A stretch of 64,000 nt of DNA, taken from assembly GCA_016845105.1 (NCBI GenBank), contig JAERTF010000047.1, positions 62,001 to 126,000 of the forward strand, written 5' to 3'. The stretch comes from Bacteroidota bacterium. GTDB lineage: Bacteria > Bacteroidota > Bacteroidia > Bacteroidales > F082. Below the pieces are notes generated by a model. It was not told where the DNA came from. It worked only from the letters and a program-made list of their open reading frames with translations, and did not search any database. The position numbers and the translations under genes were made by a program. Shown in pieces: positions 44,476-53,619 of the stretch (positions are counted from its first letter, which is position 1; each line of letters starts with the position of its first letter).

Positions 44476-47391
44476 TCAATTTACTTTTGCTACTTTTTTG
44501 GAAACACTGCCCATATTGGTTACTATTTCATAAACATAGTACCCTTCGGGGAGTTGCTTACCAGAAAAATCCGTACCATTCCATATAATTGAATGTTGAC
44601 CTACAGATTGGTACTCATTTACTAACATTGAAATTACTTTACCACTTAAGTTGTATATAGTAATTTTTACCCGGGAATCCCTATTCAAATAATAGGTAAT
44701 AGTTGCTTCGTTTTTAAATGGATTAGGATAAATATTTGTTATTCCATCCTTTGTTATACCAATAGATTCATAAATGTCCACATAATATTTTATCCCTCCT
44801 GAGTAGCAGTATACTTTACCATCTCTGCCACCTACGACCATTTCCATGGTTCCATCACCAACAATATCTGGAATCGAATTAATAGCATCAATAGGAGTAA
44901 TATAATTTATTGATTTTAAATCATTGCCATCAACACCATTAAGGAAATAACAATAATTATCACTAAACAGTGTACCAATTAATACATCATTGATACCATC
45001 ACCACTTATATCATCAATAACTGCTACATTCCATGATTTATCTTCTAATGGATGTAACCAGATATTTGACCCACTGTGACCATCAAGTACAATACCATTG
45101 TACTTACTATGAGCAACTAATATATCTGAAAACCCATCATTATTTACATCCTGAAGCTTTTCAAATCGTAATATCAATGAACCTGAAATTGATCCTTGAA
45201 AAATTTCAGTATTGCCAACCGGATTTATGTAATAATAGTTGCCACCAAAATCGCCTGCTGCAATATCTTTAATACCATCACCACTTATATCGTCCAATTG
45301 CATTAATGCCCATACTGAAGATCCGCCTGTTGTTTTTGTCCATTCCATGGCTCCATTTGAGCCACTAATGCCAATAACTTTACCTTCAGTTTCATTAGCA
45401 CTAGATGCTCCCCCAATGGCATCGGGAATTCCATCACCTGTAAAATCTTCAACTCCAATAACTGAAAAAACGGGACCTCCAACATATGTCTCCCAAAGTG
45501 AAACACCATCTACAGCATTCAAACAATAAACTCTTTTCGGACCAATGTCCTCAAAATCATCTCCTGTAGCAGCCAGTACATCAGTTAATCCATCACCATT
45601 ATAATCAAATGTTGCATCAACAGCATAAACCCATCCACCTTGACCGTACTCACTGGTTTGGTGCTTCCATATTTGTGAGCCTGTTTTGCCCGACAATGCA
45701 ATAATTGATCTATCACCTCCTGTGGTACCTACAATTATGTCTTGATATCCATCACCATCAATGTCTTCAATTATTGTCAATCCGGGTTGGTCATAAACAC
45801 TACCACTGTAGACATAAACTTCCCACATTACATCAGCAATGCCCGAAGAATTCCCATTAAAACATCTTATATAGTTGTCTTCGGAACATATAATTACATC
45901 TTCAATGGTATCACCTGTAACATCTTGTATGGGAACTATTGCCTTTGGACTTTGATCGTAGCCAGTGGTTATTGTGTAATGCCAAAGTGCATCTCCAATT
46001 GGCCAGTTTCGTAATAACCCATCTCCGGTAATATTTACATAATATGGATTATTACCAACATCGTTACTGTGAATAGAAAGTTTGCCTCCGTAATTCACAT
46101 CAGCTTTTGGATTAAACCAAACGCCCACTAAAACTGAATCGAGGGTTGGTATACTTAATGGAAAACTTACTCCTTCATCAATAATAAAAACCTCATCATT
46201 AGATTCTATATCACTAACAACCAGAATGTCATCTCCAATATTATGAATTTCAACAAACCATCTTGTCATAGCATTTACTCTTACATCGGAAAAATCGTGA
46301 GAGTTATCGGGTACAAATAATGATGGCCCAGAATATACAGCATCTCCAGTTAACGTAACATTAATTGAAGGGTCTATTGGGTCGGTTGATTCTATTTCAA
46401 CAATGGTATTTAGGTGACCTACAGATGTTGGAGAATATGTTAACGGAATTATGATCGAGTTTCCTGGTTCGATGCTTTGTGGGGAAGAAAAAGTAGTTGA
46501 TATTGGCGCTGATGCCTGAATAACAACACCGGTAATATCAAGAACAGCGCTACCAACATTTTCAACTTCCATCTGCCATGTTTCAGAACTTCCAATTGTT
46601 GCAACACCGTAATTATGTGCGATTACCGGAATGTTTATAACGGGTGTCCCCGGACCGGTCAGACTCACCTTATATAACTTACTGGGTGAAGATAATTGTC
46701 CGTCGACGTACCAAATATATGTTCCATCATAAACAATACCAGAGGGTTTTATATTTTCGCTGGGATAGCTTTCTATTATGGTTCCCGATTGATCAGTTTT
46801 ATATATCATATCTGAGTTATAGTCAACCATCCATAGCTCATTACCATGCATGCAAATATCCCAAATTTGATCAGCAGGCGGAGTAAATTGGCTAATTGGC
46901 ATTCCTGTATTATCAACATTGTAAACGGTACCCGGATCTGGGTAATAGGTTCCTACCCAAAAATCACCTGCATCGTAAGCTATTCCGCTCATGTAATGAT
47001 CGGGCAGATTAAAAGTTGACAATATATTACCACTTAAGTCCAATTCTGTTGCTTGTGCAGGAGCTGAAGATGGTGATACCTGATTAACTGCCCACAGTGA
47101 AGAACCATCCCAAGTTAAACCAAAACAATCACCAATGGTTGGCACAGTAAATTGTTGTACATAGGAACCATCGGAAGGATCAAATCGATAGAATTGATCA
47201 CCGTTTGAACCATAGATTCCAAAATACAGGCACGTGCCATCCCATGCTAAGCCTGATGCCTTTCCTGGAATATCCCATGATTGCAGTATGGACCAACTTC
47301 GAGGTCCTTTTTGTTGTTTGACTTTATTTTGAGAAAAAGAAATAGTTGTTAAGCATAGAGCCAACAATACATAAACAGAAAACCTTTTCAT
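44476..47391 (-). CDS. T9SS-exported propeller / FG-GAP protein
   Basis: This is a 971-residue protein with signal peptide (1-20). It has an N-terminal YVTN/SMP30-like propeller (about 30-270, LAWDGTCLYFGIYGSNGDQF) and one or two ASH/choice-of-anchor D Ig-like domains (about 272-460). Next are about eight FG-GAP/VCBS-type repeats with Ca2+-binding DxxGDGxxD loops (about 480-870: EDIDGDGYQDIIVG, DISGDGIKDIAAG, DISGDGINDVLIG) and a T9SS type A sorting domain (last 85 residues, YPNPF). Such proteins are surface adhesins or matrix binders. It is separate from the fibre operon but adjoins its regulators. Confidence 0.85.
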   Translation of the reverse strand: MKRFSVYVLLALCLTTISFSQNKVKQQKGPRSWSILQSWDIPGKASGLAWDGTCLYFGIYGSNGDQFYRFDPSDGSYVQQFTVPTIGDCFGLTWDGSSLWAVNQVSPSSAPAQATELDLSGNILSTFNLPDHYMSGIAYDAGDFWVGTYYPDPGTVYNVDNTGMPISQFTPPADQIWDICMHGNELWMVDYNSDMIYKTDQSGTIIESYPSENIKPSGIVYDGTYIWYVDGQLSSPSKLYKVSLTGPGTPVINIPVIAHNYGVATIGSSETWQMEVENVGSAVLDITGVVIQASAPISTTFSSPQSIEPGNSIIIPLTYSPTSVGHLNTIVEIESTDPIDPSINVTLTGDAVYSGPSLFVPDNSHDFSDVRVNAMTRWFVEIHNIGDDILVVSDIESNDEVFIIDEGVSFPLSIPTLDSVLVGVWFNPKADVNYGGKLSIHSNDVGNNPYYVNITGDGLLRNWPIGDALWHYTITTGYDQSPKAIVPIQDVTGDTIEDVIICSEDNYIRCFNGNSSGIADVMWEVYVYSGSVYDQPGLTIIEDIDGDGYQDIIVGTTGGDRSIIALSGKTGSQIWKHQTSEYGQGGWVYAVDATFDYNGDGLTDVLAATGDDFEDIGPKRVYCLNAVDGVSLWETYVGGPVFSVIGVEDFTGDGIPDAIGGASSANETEGKVIGISGSNGAMEWTKTTGGSSVWALMQLDDISGDGIKDIAAGDFGGNYYYINPVGNTEIFQGSISGSLILRFEKLQDVNNDGFSDILVAHSKYNGIVLDGHSGSNIWLHPLEDKSWNVAVIDDISGDGINDVLIGTLFSDNYCYFLNGVDGNDLKSINYITPIDAINSIPDIVGDGTMEMVVGGRDGKVYCYSGGIKYYVDIYESIGITKDGITNIYPNPFKNEATITYYLNRDSRVKITIYNLSGKVISMLVNEYQSVGQHSIIWNGTDFSGKQLPEGYYVYEIVTNMGSVSKKVAKVN

Positions 47392-47513
47392 CTTGAATTA
47401 TTTAGAAGTTAATTCGCTCATCTTCCAACAAATATAGGGATAATTATGTAATAGGTTATAATCGTACACATGTATAAATCAAATTTCTAAGTTCCATATA
47501 TATGCCTATAAAC

Positions 47514-47540
47514 AAAAAAAGCCCGCTTACACGGGCCTTG
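47514..47540 (-). terminator. Terminator of the PPAD-like gene
   Basis: GCCCG (47521-47525) and CGGGC (47532-47536) form a stem with a 6-base loop. In the minus-strand transcript it is followed by a run of seven U (47514-47520). It lies just after the stop of the deiminase gene. Confidence 0.75.
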
Positions 47541-47561
47541 CTTTGTATTAATTATTCAACA

Positions 47562-49574
47562 TTAATTTACTCTTATTAACTTGCCTGTTTTTGTATGATT
47601 GCCAATTGCTACCTTGTAAAAATATGATCCAGGCTTAAGTATTGAATTTCCATTATCAACGATGATAGTATTATTTGAATTAATATTTAAATTGACTTTT
47701 TCTTCAATAATCTTTTTGCCACTCAAGTCAAATATTTGAATAACGCCATGATTAGTTTGAGGATTATTAATAGTAAATTTCAACTCATCAGAAAATGGAT
47801 TTGGAAATACGCAAATATTATCTTCCAAGGATATATTAATTCCGGTAAGCAAATCTCCATCAATGGCTATAATTTCAATATATGATTCTAGTACAGTTTC
47901 TATATTCATCGTATCTATTATCATCATTCCTTTATTTACTATTACCGGACATAGAATGTTCATAGCTAACGTATCATCTTTTCCAAGCTCATAGGGTAGA
48001 GTTGGCATTTCCTCAACATACCATGGGAATAAAACTCCATATTCTGTTAAAGAAGTTATGGTTACGTTATTACTTGTTAAATTTGTAATGTTTAGAGGGA
48101 TCCCATACATCATTTGCTCTTCATCTAAAAACATAACAGTATCGGGATCAAAAGCTAATTCAGTAACAGGCAGGTAAATGTTTTTAAATACAAATGGATC
48201 GGGTTCACCAATATAAGGCTGTGTTGCATTTCTGCCCGACTCATCTGCAGCATATATATAGTAGGATACTGTATCATTTGGCATTACACCTTCAATGCTA
48301 CCCGAATAGGTTGTCCCGGTTTCTAACTCCATAATTGTAGATATGTATTCACCACTATTTATTTTGTAATATACAATTACCGAATCAGAATAAATATTCG
48401 CACCACTACATGCTGTAATATCAGCTGTAATTTCATACTCAGGTTGATATATAACAGTTCCCATTGTTGGGATATGGTCAATATATAACATTCCAATATC
48501 AGCTATACCTTTGGTACGACAGTGCAAAGCATCGGTATTTTCCCAACCATTATACAATACACCAACAATTTCATATCCTGGCATTATCTCTTCATAAGTT
48601 GCAATAGCCTCATCATCCCATTGACTTCCTGTGAGTGGCACAAAAACTTTTTTGTTAAGGATCAATGAATTAGTATAAGGTGTATTTGGTGCAGTCCCTG
48701 GTGTGAATACACGATAAACTTCATAGTTTGTTCCATATGAACTTGTTTGTGAAGCAAAATAATTGGCAAGATCTTCATAATCTTGATATCGATTATCATT
48801 AACGGGAACCTGACCAATGAGTATTTTATTGGGCGCTAAAAATTTACTCCAACAATCTATATGTTTAATATACTCACCCAATGGGTCGTTAAGCACTTCA
48901 TAAATGGGATTACCAAGGTAATCATTAACAAAACCAGATACTTCTTCATGACTAAGTGTGGGGTTTTCATCCCAAACAAGATCTGTGGAAGCACCAAGTC
49001 CCATACCGGTGCACATATAATTACCACCTGTACTTATCAGATCCATACCATAAAGATCGATATCAAGATATTCCGCTATTTCAATCGGAATGTCATCATC
49101 ATTTGGTCGTGGACGGTTGTAAGGAAAGTTAACAATACCAGGCTGATTAGTTCCATCGAAAACAAACCATGGACCATAATCTCTTGTCCAGTAACTATCT
49201 GTTTGTGCAATCAAAAAGTCGCAATTATCAAGATTAACATTGTTATTTTGGTATTGTGTTGTAACCGATTGCTGTTGTGAGGCGTTTGCTACCAGAGTTA
49301 GAACACGAGTATCTTCAGCCATTTCTCTAATAAGTTCAAGGGGAATACCAAAAGGGTATCGAATTAGCACTGCTTGCATTTGATCAAATTCCGCAACATT
49401 CCTAATTTCTCCTTCAGGAGGATCAGTTGCATAAAAACTACGGGATTTAGTTAATGGAGTGTTCATCTCCTCTTCCGAGAGATAATGAAGTTTACGCCAA
49501 TCTGGCTGTGATTGACTGACCATACTTCCAGCCATTAAAAATATCATAGAAAACAATAGTATTTTCGCTTTCAT
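47562..49574 (-). CDS. Secreted peptidylarginine deiminase, PPAD-like, with T9SS sorting domain
   Basis: This 670-residue protein has a signal peptide (1-20), a deiminase domain (about 45-375), an Ig-like domain (about 378-470), a long linker and a T9SS type A domain (last 75). It aligns, from memory, with P. gingivalis PPAD nearly without gaps: RYPFGIPLELI (72-82), TDSYWTRDYGPW (D132), YNRPRPNDDD (R154, R156), EYIKHIDCW (H238, D240), PYTNSLILN (N302) and DALHCRT (nucleophile C352). PPAD converts C-terminal arginine of proteins to citrulline; R152/R154 there contact the peptide carboxylate. Agmatine deiminases share the fold but lack YNRPRP and the signal. The longer spacer between Ig and sorting domains is unlike PPAD. 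It has its own promoter and terminator. Confidence 0.88.
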   Translation of the reverse strand: MKAKILLFSMIFLMAGSMVSQSQPDWRKLHYLSEEEMNTPLTKSRSFYATDPPEGEIRNVAEFDQMQAVLIRYPFGIPLELIREMAEDTRVLTLVANASQQQSVTTQYQNNNVNLDNCDFLIAQTDSYWTRDYGPWFVFDGTNQPGIVNFPYNRPRPNDDDIPIEIAEYLDIDLYGMDLISTGGNYMCTGMGLGASTDLVWDENPTLSHEEVSGFVNDYLGNPIYEVLNDPLGEYIKHIDCWSKFLAPNKILIGQVPVNDNRYQDYEDLANYFASQTSSYGTNYEVYRVFTPGTAPNTPYTNSLILNKKVFVPLTGSQWDDEAIATYEEIMPGYEIVGVLYNGWENTDALHCRTKGIADIGMLYIDHIPTMGTVIYQPEYEITADITACSGANIYSDSVIVYYKINSGEYISTIMELETGTTYSGSIEGVMPNDTVSYYIYAADESGRNATQPYIGEPDPFVFKNIYLPVTELAFDPDTVMFLDEEQMMYGIPLNITNLTSNNVTITSLTEYGVLFPWYVEEMPTLPYELGKDDTLAMNILCPVIVNKGMMIIDTMNIETVLESYIEIIAIDGDLLTGINISLEDNICVFPNPFSDELKFTINNPQTNHGVIQIFDLSGKKIIEEKVNLNINSNNTIIVDNGNSILKPGSYFYKVAIGNHTKTGKLIRVN

Positions 49575-49619
49575 AAGTGTATCTGTTTGATTTTAAAGTT
49601 CCTTTTTCCTAATAACTGA

Positions 49620-49650
49620 CAAATGTATAAAGATGTTCGTTGTTTTGCAA
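49620..49650 (-). promoter_or_regulatory. Promoter of the PPAD-like gene
   Basis: On the coding strand there is TTG (49648-49650), a 20-base spacer and TACATTTG (49620-49627), a full Bacteroidota-type promoter. Transcription should start near 49613, leaving a leader of about 40 bases. Confidence 0.65.
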
Positions 49651-49659
49651 TAAAAACAA

Positions 49660-49700
49660 TTTTCTTAACAAATTTAGTTCTTCTAAATTTGTTAAGAAAA
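49660..49700. repeat. Perfect 18-bp inverted repeat upstream of the deiminase promoter
   Basis: TTTTCTTAACAAATTTAG (49660-49677), a 5-base centre and CTAAATTTGTTAAGAAAA (49683-49700). The arms match completely. The element begins 10 bp upstream of the -33 box, at about -47 to -87 of the deiminase transcript. That is a position typical of an activator site, and also between the two divergent genes. It is AT-rich and lacks a clear U run. Confidence 0.6.
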
Positions 49701-49784
49701 CACCTTGTATCATAAAGTAATTATTTGCCATTGGATTTTGAAGTATCACAAATAAATCAATTACAGAGATAATTTAAATTGTAT

Positions 49785-49792
49785 TACTTTTG
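49785..49792 (+). promoter_or_regulatory. -7 element of tatA
   Basis: TACTTTTG matches TAnnTTTG. Transcription would start near 49798, so the GTG at 49795 cannot be the start codon and the ATG at 49816 is preferred. Confidence 0.5.
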
Positions 49793-49815
49793 TAGTGTTA
49801 ACAAAAAACAATGAA

Positions 49816-50049
49816 ATGGGACTTTTAGGAAACATAGCACTTGTTCATTATGCTGGTTGGATAGGAACACCTGAGATTATTATTATTGTAGTAATTATAC
49901 TACTTCTTTTTGGAGGGAAAAAAATACCTGAGCTTATGCGAGGATTGGGAAAAGGAGTTAAGGAATTTAAAGATGGTGTTGGTGAGGACGGAGAAAAGAA
50001 AGGTGAAGACAATCTGGACAGTGAAAACAGCAAGTCTAAAAAGGAATAA
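49816..50049 (+). CDS. tatA: Twin-arginine translocase subunit TatA/TatE
   Basis: This is a 77-residue protein with one membrane segment (about 17-34, [20 protein letters not shown]), the family FGxxKIPEL motif, an amphipathic helix ([15 protein letters not shown]) and an acidic/Lys-rich tail. TatA assembles into the pore that moves folded proteins across the inner membrane. No tatC is adjacent. It converges with the transglycosylase gene. Confidence 0.92.
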   Translation: MGLLGNIALVHYAGWIGTPEIIIIVVIILLLFGGKKIPELMRGLGKGVKEFKDGVGEDGEKKGEDNLDSENSKSKKE

Positions 50050-50065
50050 CCTATTCCGTAAGTTA

Positions 50066-51511
50066 CTAATTGTTTATTAGATCTTTATAGATATTATATC
50101 GTTCGATAATATCTTCAACAAAATTATAAGTTTCATTACCTCGAACATATCCATTGTATACAACTGGGTCGAGGTAGTATTCTTTTTCTGAAAGATTAAG
50201 AACACAACTATCAACATTATTTGTCCACTTGTTTGGATCCTTATTAAATTTTTGTGCCAAACGTCTTGCGTCAAGCACGTGGCCTAACCCACAGTTATAA
50301 GATGCAAATAAAAATTTAATTCTTTCTGTAGAATCAGTAATTTCATCAGGTATTTGATTCTCAGTATATATTAGATGTCGAACACCAGCATCCAATTGTT
50401 GAGTAACACTGGCATTGCTATCAAGTCCGTATTTTTCCATCACGTGCGGCATTAATTGCATTAACCCAAACGCCCCTACCCAAGACCTCACATTAGGTTT
50501 AAACTCTGACTCCTGGTAAACTAACGAGGCAAGTAATCTCCAATCCCATCCAATTATATTTGCTGCTTCTTTAATATCATTATCATAAGGTGATAATTGT
50601 CCGCCAGTATATGAATTATACTGACTGTTAGCTATTTTTCTAGACCTGATATTCTTAAAATATTTATTATAAAGTAGTCTTGCCTGCAACGAATTATTAA
50701 AATCGCTTAGCCATACATTAATAGTATCAACTAATCCAATTTGGCCTTTTTTTGCTGCCCAGGCAATTTTTTGCGGGAAACTAAGTGGTGTTTTAACATC
50801 TATATTTCTAAAGTATCTTGCATTTACAATTGCAACATGCTCATCAGCAACGGTAAAGTCAATTTCACCCTTCGACACAGCAGTAATTAACTGTTCAATG
50901 TCCCTGTCCTCAACAATAACATTAATTGTATCAGCTATGTCGTCACTTAATGTTCGTAATCGCTTTTCGAATATGGTACCTTGTTGTACATTGATACTTT
51001 TATGAGCCAATTCCAAAGGATTTCTTAGCAAGTGAGATTCGATTTCGTCTGCAGTTCTCATCTTATCATATCCATCAGGTTTGCGTTGGACCAATACTTG
51101 GGTGGTTGTCATTATTGGCATGGTGAATGAAAATCTGTTATTTCGCTCAGATGTTACAGTAAGCCCCATGGCAAGTAAATCAATTTCATTATTGTTTAAC
51201 ATGTCGATACTTTTATGCATGTTTGATTCAATAATTAACTCCAGCTCAACTCCCATATATTCAGTTAGTTCCTTAAGCAGTTCATATTGATAACCAATAG
51301 GCTCTCCCCTATATATTAAATAGCTAACCGACCCATAATCTGTGGCAGCCCTAAGCTTTTTTCGTGCTAAAACACTATCTAAAACCGCATTATTCGAAAT
51401 AACAACCTTTGGACTTGTAACTATAATTCTATTCGAATCACTATTTGATACATTGCAAGAGATGAGAAAAATCGCAAGTAGAAAAACTGAAAATACTGAT
51501 CGCAGAATCAT
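50066..51511 (-). CDS. mltF: Membrane-bound lytic murein transglycosylase, MltF type
   Basis: This is a 481-residue lipoprotein (LISC, Cys19). An N-terminal solute-binding-protein type 3 domain (about 45-290, KKLRAATDYGSVSYLIYRGE) is followed by a C-terminal lytic transglycosylase domain (about 310-470), with catalytic Glu334 in LVYQESEF and the supporting GAFGLMQLMP and ASYNCGLGHV. The enzyme cuts peptidoglycan glycan chains at the outer-membrane inner face; in MltF-like proteins the N-terminal domain senses ligands and controls activity. It is a single gene. Confidence 0.9.
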   Translation of the reverse strand: MILRSVFSVFLLAIFLISCNVSNSDSNRIIVTSPKVVISNNAVLDSVLARKKLRAATDYGSVSYLIYRGEPIGYQYELLKELTEYMGVELELIIESNMHKSIDMLNNNEIDLLAMGLTVTSERNNRFSFTMPIMTTTQVLVQRKPDGYDKMRTADEIESHLLRNPLELAHKSINVQQGTIFEKRLRTLSDDIADTINVIVEDRDIEQLITAVSKGEIDFTVADEHVAIVNARYFRNIDVKTPLSFPQKIAWAAKKGQIGLVDTINVWLSDFNNSLQARLLYNKYFKNIRSRKIANSQYNSYTGGQLSPYDNDIKEAANIIGWDWRLLASLVYQESEFKPNVRSWVGAFGLMQLMPHVMEKYGLDSNASVTQQLDAGVRHLIYTENQIPDEITDSTERIKFLFASYNCGLGHVLDARRLAQKFNKDPNKWTNNVDSCVLNLSEKEYYLDPVVYNGYVRGNETYNFVEDIIERYNIYKDLINN

Positions 51512-51609
51512 AAATTTCGATATGAAATATCAGACTAAAATACTAAAAATTATTCTTGTTCATTGTATATTGCTATCTTTGTGATGTTAGCTTTAAATAA
51601 ATATAACTA

Positions 51610-53250
51610 ATGAAGCAGTTACAAAGTATTAATATCATAACCCTAATTTCGATTCTGTCTTTTGTATTTTATTTTAGTTTCTCCTCGTGTAAAAAGATAG
51701 AGAATCCATCAAACGGTATTAAGGATACAATAACATATGATCTTCAAAAATCTACTATCAATATTCAATTTATTGATATCAAAACAAATAAAAACATTGT
51801 AGCCTTAAATAACGAAAAGCTTAAAGTTGTGGTTGTCGGAGAATCGAAAAATGCCATAGCTGATATAGTAGGTATTCAGAATGAAGAATATTTTGCTCAA
51901 AAAGGGTTTTTAACTCTTACTATCCTTCCTGACTTTACACCTAGTAGCGGTTCACCAATAAGGTTTTCTATTAACTATGAATTAAAAAACTATATTTCAT
52001 CTTCCAAAGAAATAACCATAGACAAAGATGGAGATTATATAGTTAGAGTATTTATGGAAAACGCTACTGATCCCACAGAAGGGGTGAGTATAGAAGAGCT
52101 GATTAATGCTGGGAATTTATATAATGGTGTGCTCTTTGATGATGTTACTATTTCTTCTTCAAATGGAGATGCCACCGTAACTATACCTGGTGGCATAAAA
52201 CTATTGGATAGTGACACAAATAATCTTTCTGGCAAACTAAATATTACATTAACATATTATGATGGAAAGGTAGATGATGCTTTTGCCTGTATACCCGGAG
52301 GAGTAGCAAGTTCTATTTTAAAGAATAATAGTATTAGCCCTGCCGTATTTTATAACGCAGGAGTTATTAGTCTTGAAATATATGATTCTGATTTTAAAAA
52401 AGCAGCTTTCCTCGAAGAAAAGTCAATTGATATAGAAATGAACATCCCAGATGGAATTTTTAATCCTGAAACGGGTTCTAATATTAAGCTGGGGGATGAT
52501 ATTCAACTATTCAACTATTTAACTGATACAGGTTTATGGGCATATGATGGTGTTGCAAAAGTTGAACAGGGTAGCACTGGTGGATTAATTGTTAATACAT
52601 CAACGAATAAAACAGGCACATATAATTTAGGTAATTACGCATGGATTGGCTGTAATAATGGTTCATCGTTTGAAATTACAGGTGATTGTGTACAATGTAG
52701 TTCGGTAATGGTTAAGGGCACTGTACGTAAACAACGAGATAATTCATTTGTTTCAAGTATTTCGCTTGCTGGAAATTGGACTCAAACCTCAGCTGCACCA
52801 TTTTCAACAGGTAATGTTGGTATATATATTGATTGGATTGGGCCCAATGAATGTAACCCTTGTGGTGTTGATCAATCAATTAATCCATTTTTAATAGATG
52901 ATATGTGTTCGTCGCAAACCTTAAGTTTACCATTAATTAACAATGGAGAAGTAACTACATCAATAACTGCTAGTTTTAGTGGTATATGTGCATCCGACAC
53001 AAATATTGTAATCCTGCCATCCTTTGGAATATGGTTACGTCATTTAGATAGTGATTGCTGGAGATGGTCATCAATGAAAAATGGTCAATCCAAGATTTGC
53101 AATCTGATTTTTGGTGAAACCTATGTTATTGGCACATACTATAATGGTATCTGGAAAGAGTGGGAGTTGGTAATTTCCGAAGAAACCATCTATAACTTTA
53201 AACTAGAATTCCCAAAGTCAACTTGCAGTAATACTTTTGGGATTTTGTAA
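51610..53250 (+). CDS. Large lipoprotein of unknown function
   Basis: This 546-residue lipoprotein (FSFSSC, Cys27) is beta-rich. It contains stretches such as VTIPGGIKLLDSDTNNLSGKL and PDGIFNPETGSNIKLGDDIQL that look like carbohydrate-binding or surface lipoprotein folds, and a Cys-rich part near residues 350-365 (WIGCNN ... GDCVQC) that may form disulfides. It has its own -7 element (TATCTTTG, 51574-51581). I do not recognise a domain. Its last 53 bases overlap the converging small membrane-protein gene. Confidence 0.7.
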   Translation: MKQLQSINIITLISILSFVFYFSFSSCKKIENPSNGIKDTITYDLQKSTINIQFIDIKTNKNIVALNNEKLKVVVVGESKNAIADIVGIQNEEYFAQKGFLTLTILPDFTPSSGSPIRFSINYELKNYISSSKEITIDKDGDYIVRVFMENATDPTEGVSIEELINAGNLYNGVLFDDVTISSSNGDATVTIPGGIKLLDSDTNNLSGKLNITLTYYDGKVDDAFACIPGGVASSILKNNSISPAVFYNAGVISLEIYDSDFKKAAFLEEKSIDIEMNIPDGIFNPETGSNIKLGDDIQLFNYLTDTGLWAYDGVAKVEQGSTGGLIVNTSTNKTGTYNLGNYAWIGCNNGSSFEITGDCVQCSSVMVKGTVRKQRDNSFVSSISLAGNWTQTSAAPFSTGNVGIYIDWIGPNECNPCGVDQSINPFLIDDMCSSQTLSLPLINNGEVTTSITASFSGICASDTNIVILPSFGIWLRHLDSDCWRWSSMKNGQSKICNLIFGETYVIGTYYNGIWKEWELVISEETIYNFKLEFPKSTCSNTFGIL

Positions 53251-53551
53251 ACGGATAAAATTCTTTTGTGGATAAAATCTTTTCCCAATAAATCGAAATT
53301 AAATAGTTAATAAAAAGAAAGATTGGAATGCCAGTTAAAATTACTGCAATTAAAAGAGCAGTAATCTTTTTCAAGGTTTCTTTTTTATTCTTTTCAAATA
53401 ATTCCTCTCTTATTTCAAGGATCTCATTTTCACTCAGGTGTATATAGCTGCACTGTTTGTTTTTCTTAATATAAATACCACTAATATCCTTATCAAAAAA
53501 ACGATCTCTTTTAAGCCTTATGCTATTATTCGCCTTTAGGCTTGTTATCAT
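53198..53551 (-). CDS. Small membrane protein of unknown function
   Basis: This is a 117-residue protein with a basic N-terminal half, one strong membrane segment (about 64-89, ITALLIAVILTGIPIFLFINYLISIYW in two pieces) and a cytosolic-looking tail. Its 3' end overlaps the lipoprotein gene on the other strand by 53 bases. Membrane-protein composition and good length favour a real gene. No family was recognised. Confidence 0.55.
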   Translation of the reverse strand: MITSLKANNSIRLKRDRFFDKDISGIYIKKNKQCSYIHLSENEILEIREELFEKNKKETLKKITALLIAVILTGIPIFLFINYLISIYWEKILSTKEFYPFTKSQKYYCKLTLGILV

Positions 53552-53619
53552 TGCCGATACAGAACCACCAAAACTAAACCACTACCAAGTTAACTGATCA
53601 CTGTTTAAAATTCACTATC

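Noticed and set aside
44476-47391. FG-GAP protein as part of the fibre operon
   Set aside because: It is the convergent neighbour of the regulators, with its own T9SS domain, and lies beyond the end of the block.
47562-49574. Agmatine deiminase reading of this gene
   Set aside because: The fold is shared, but YNRPRP, the signal peptide, Ig-like domain and T9SS domain fit PPAD instead.
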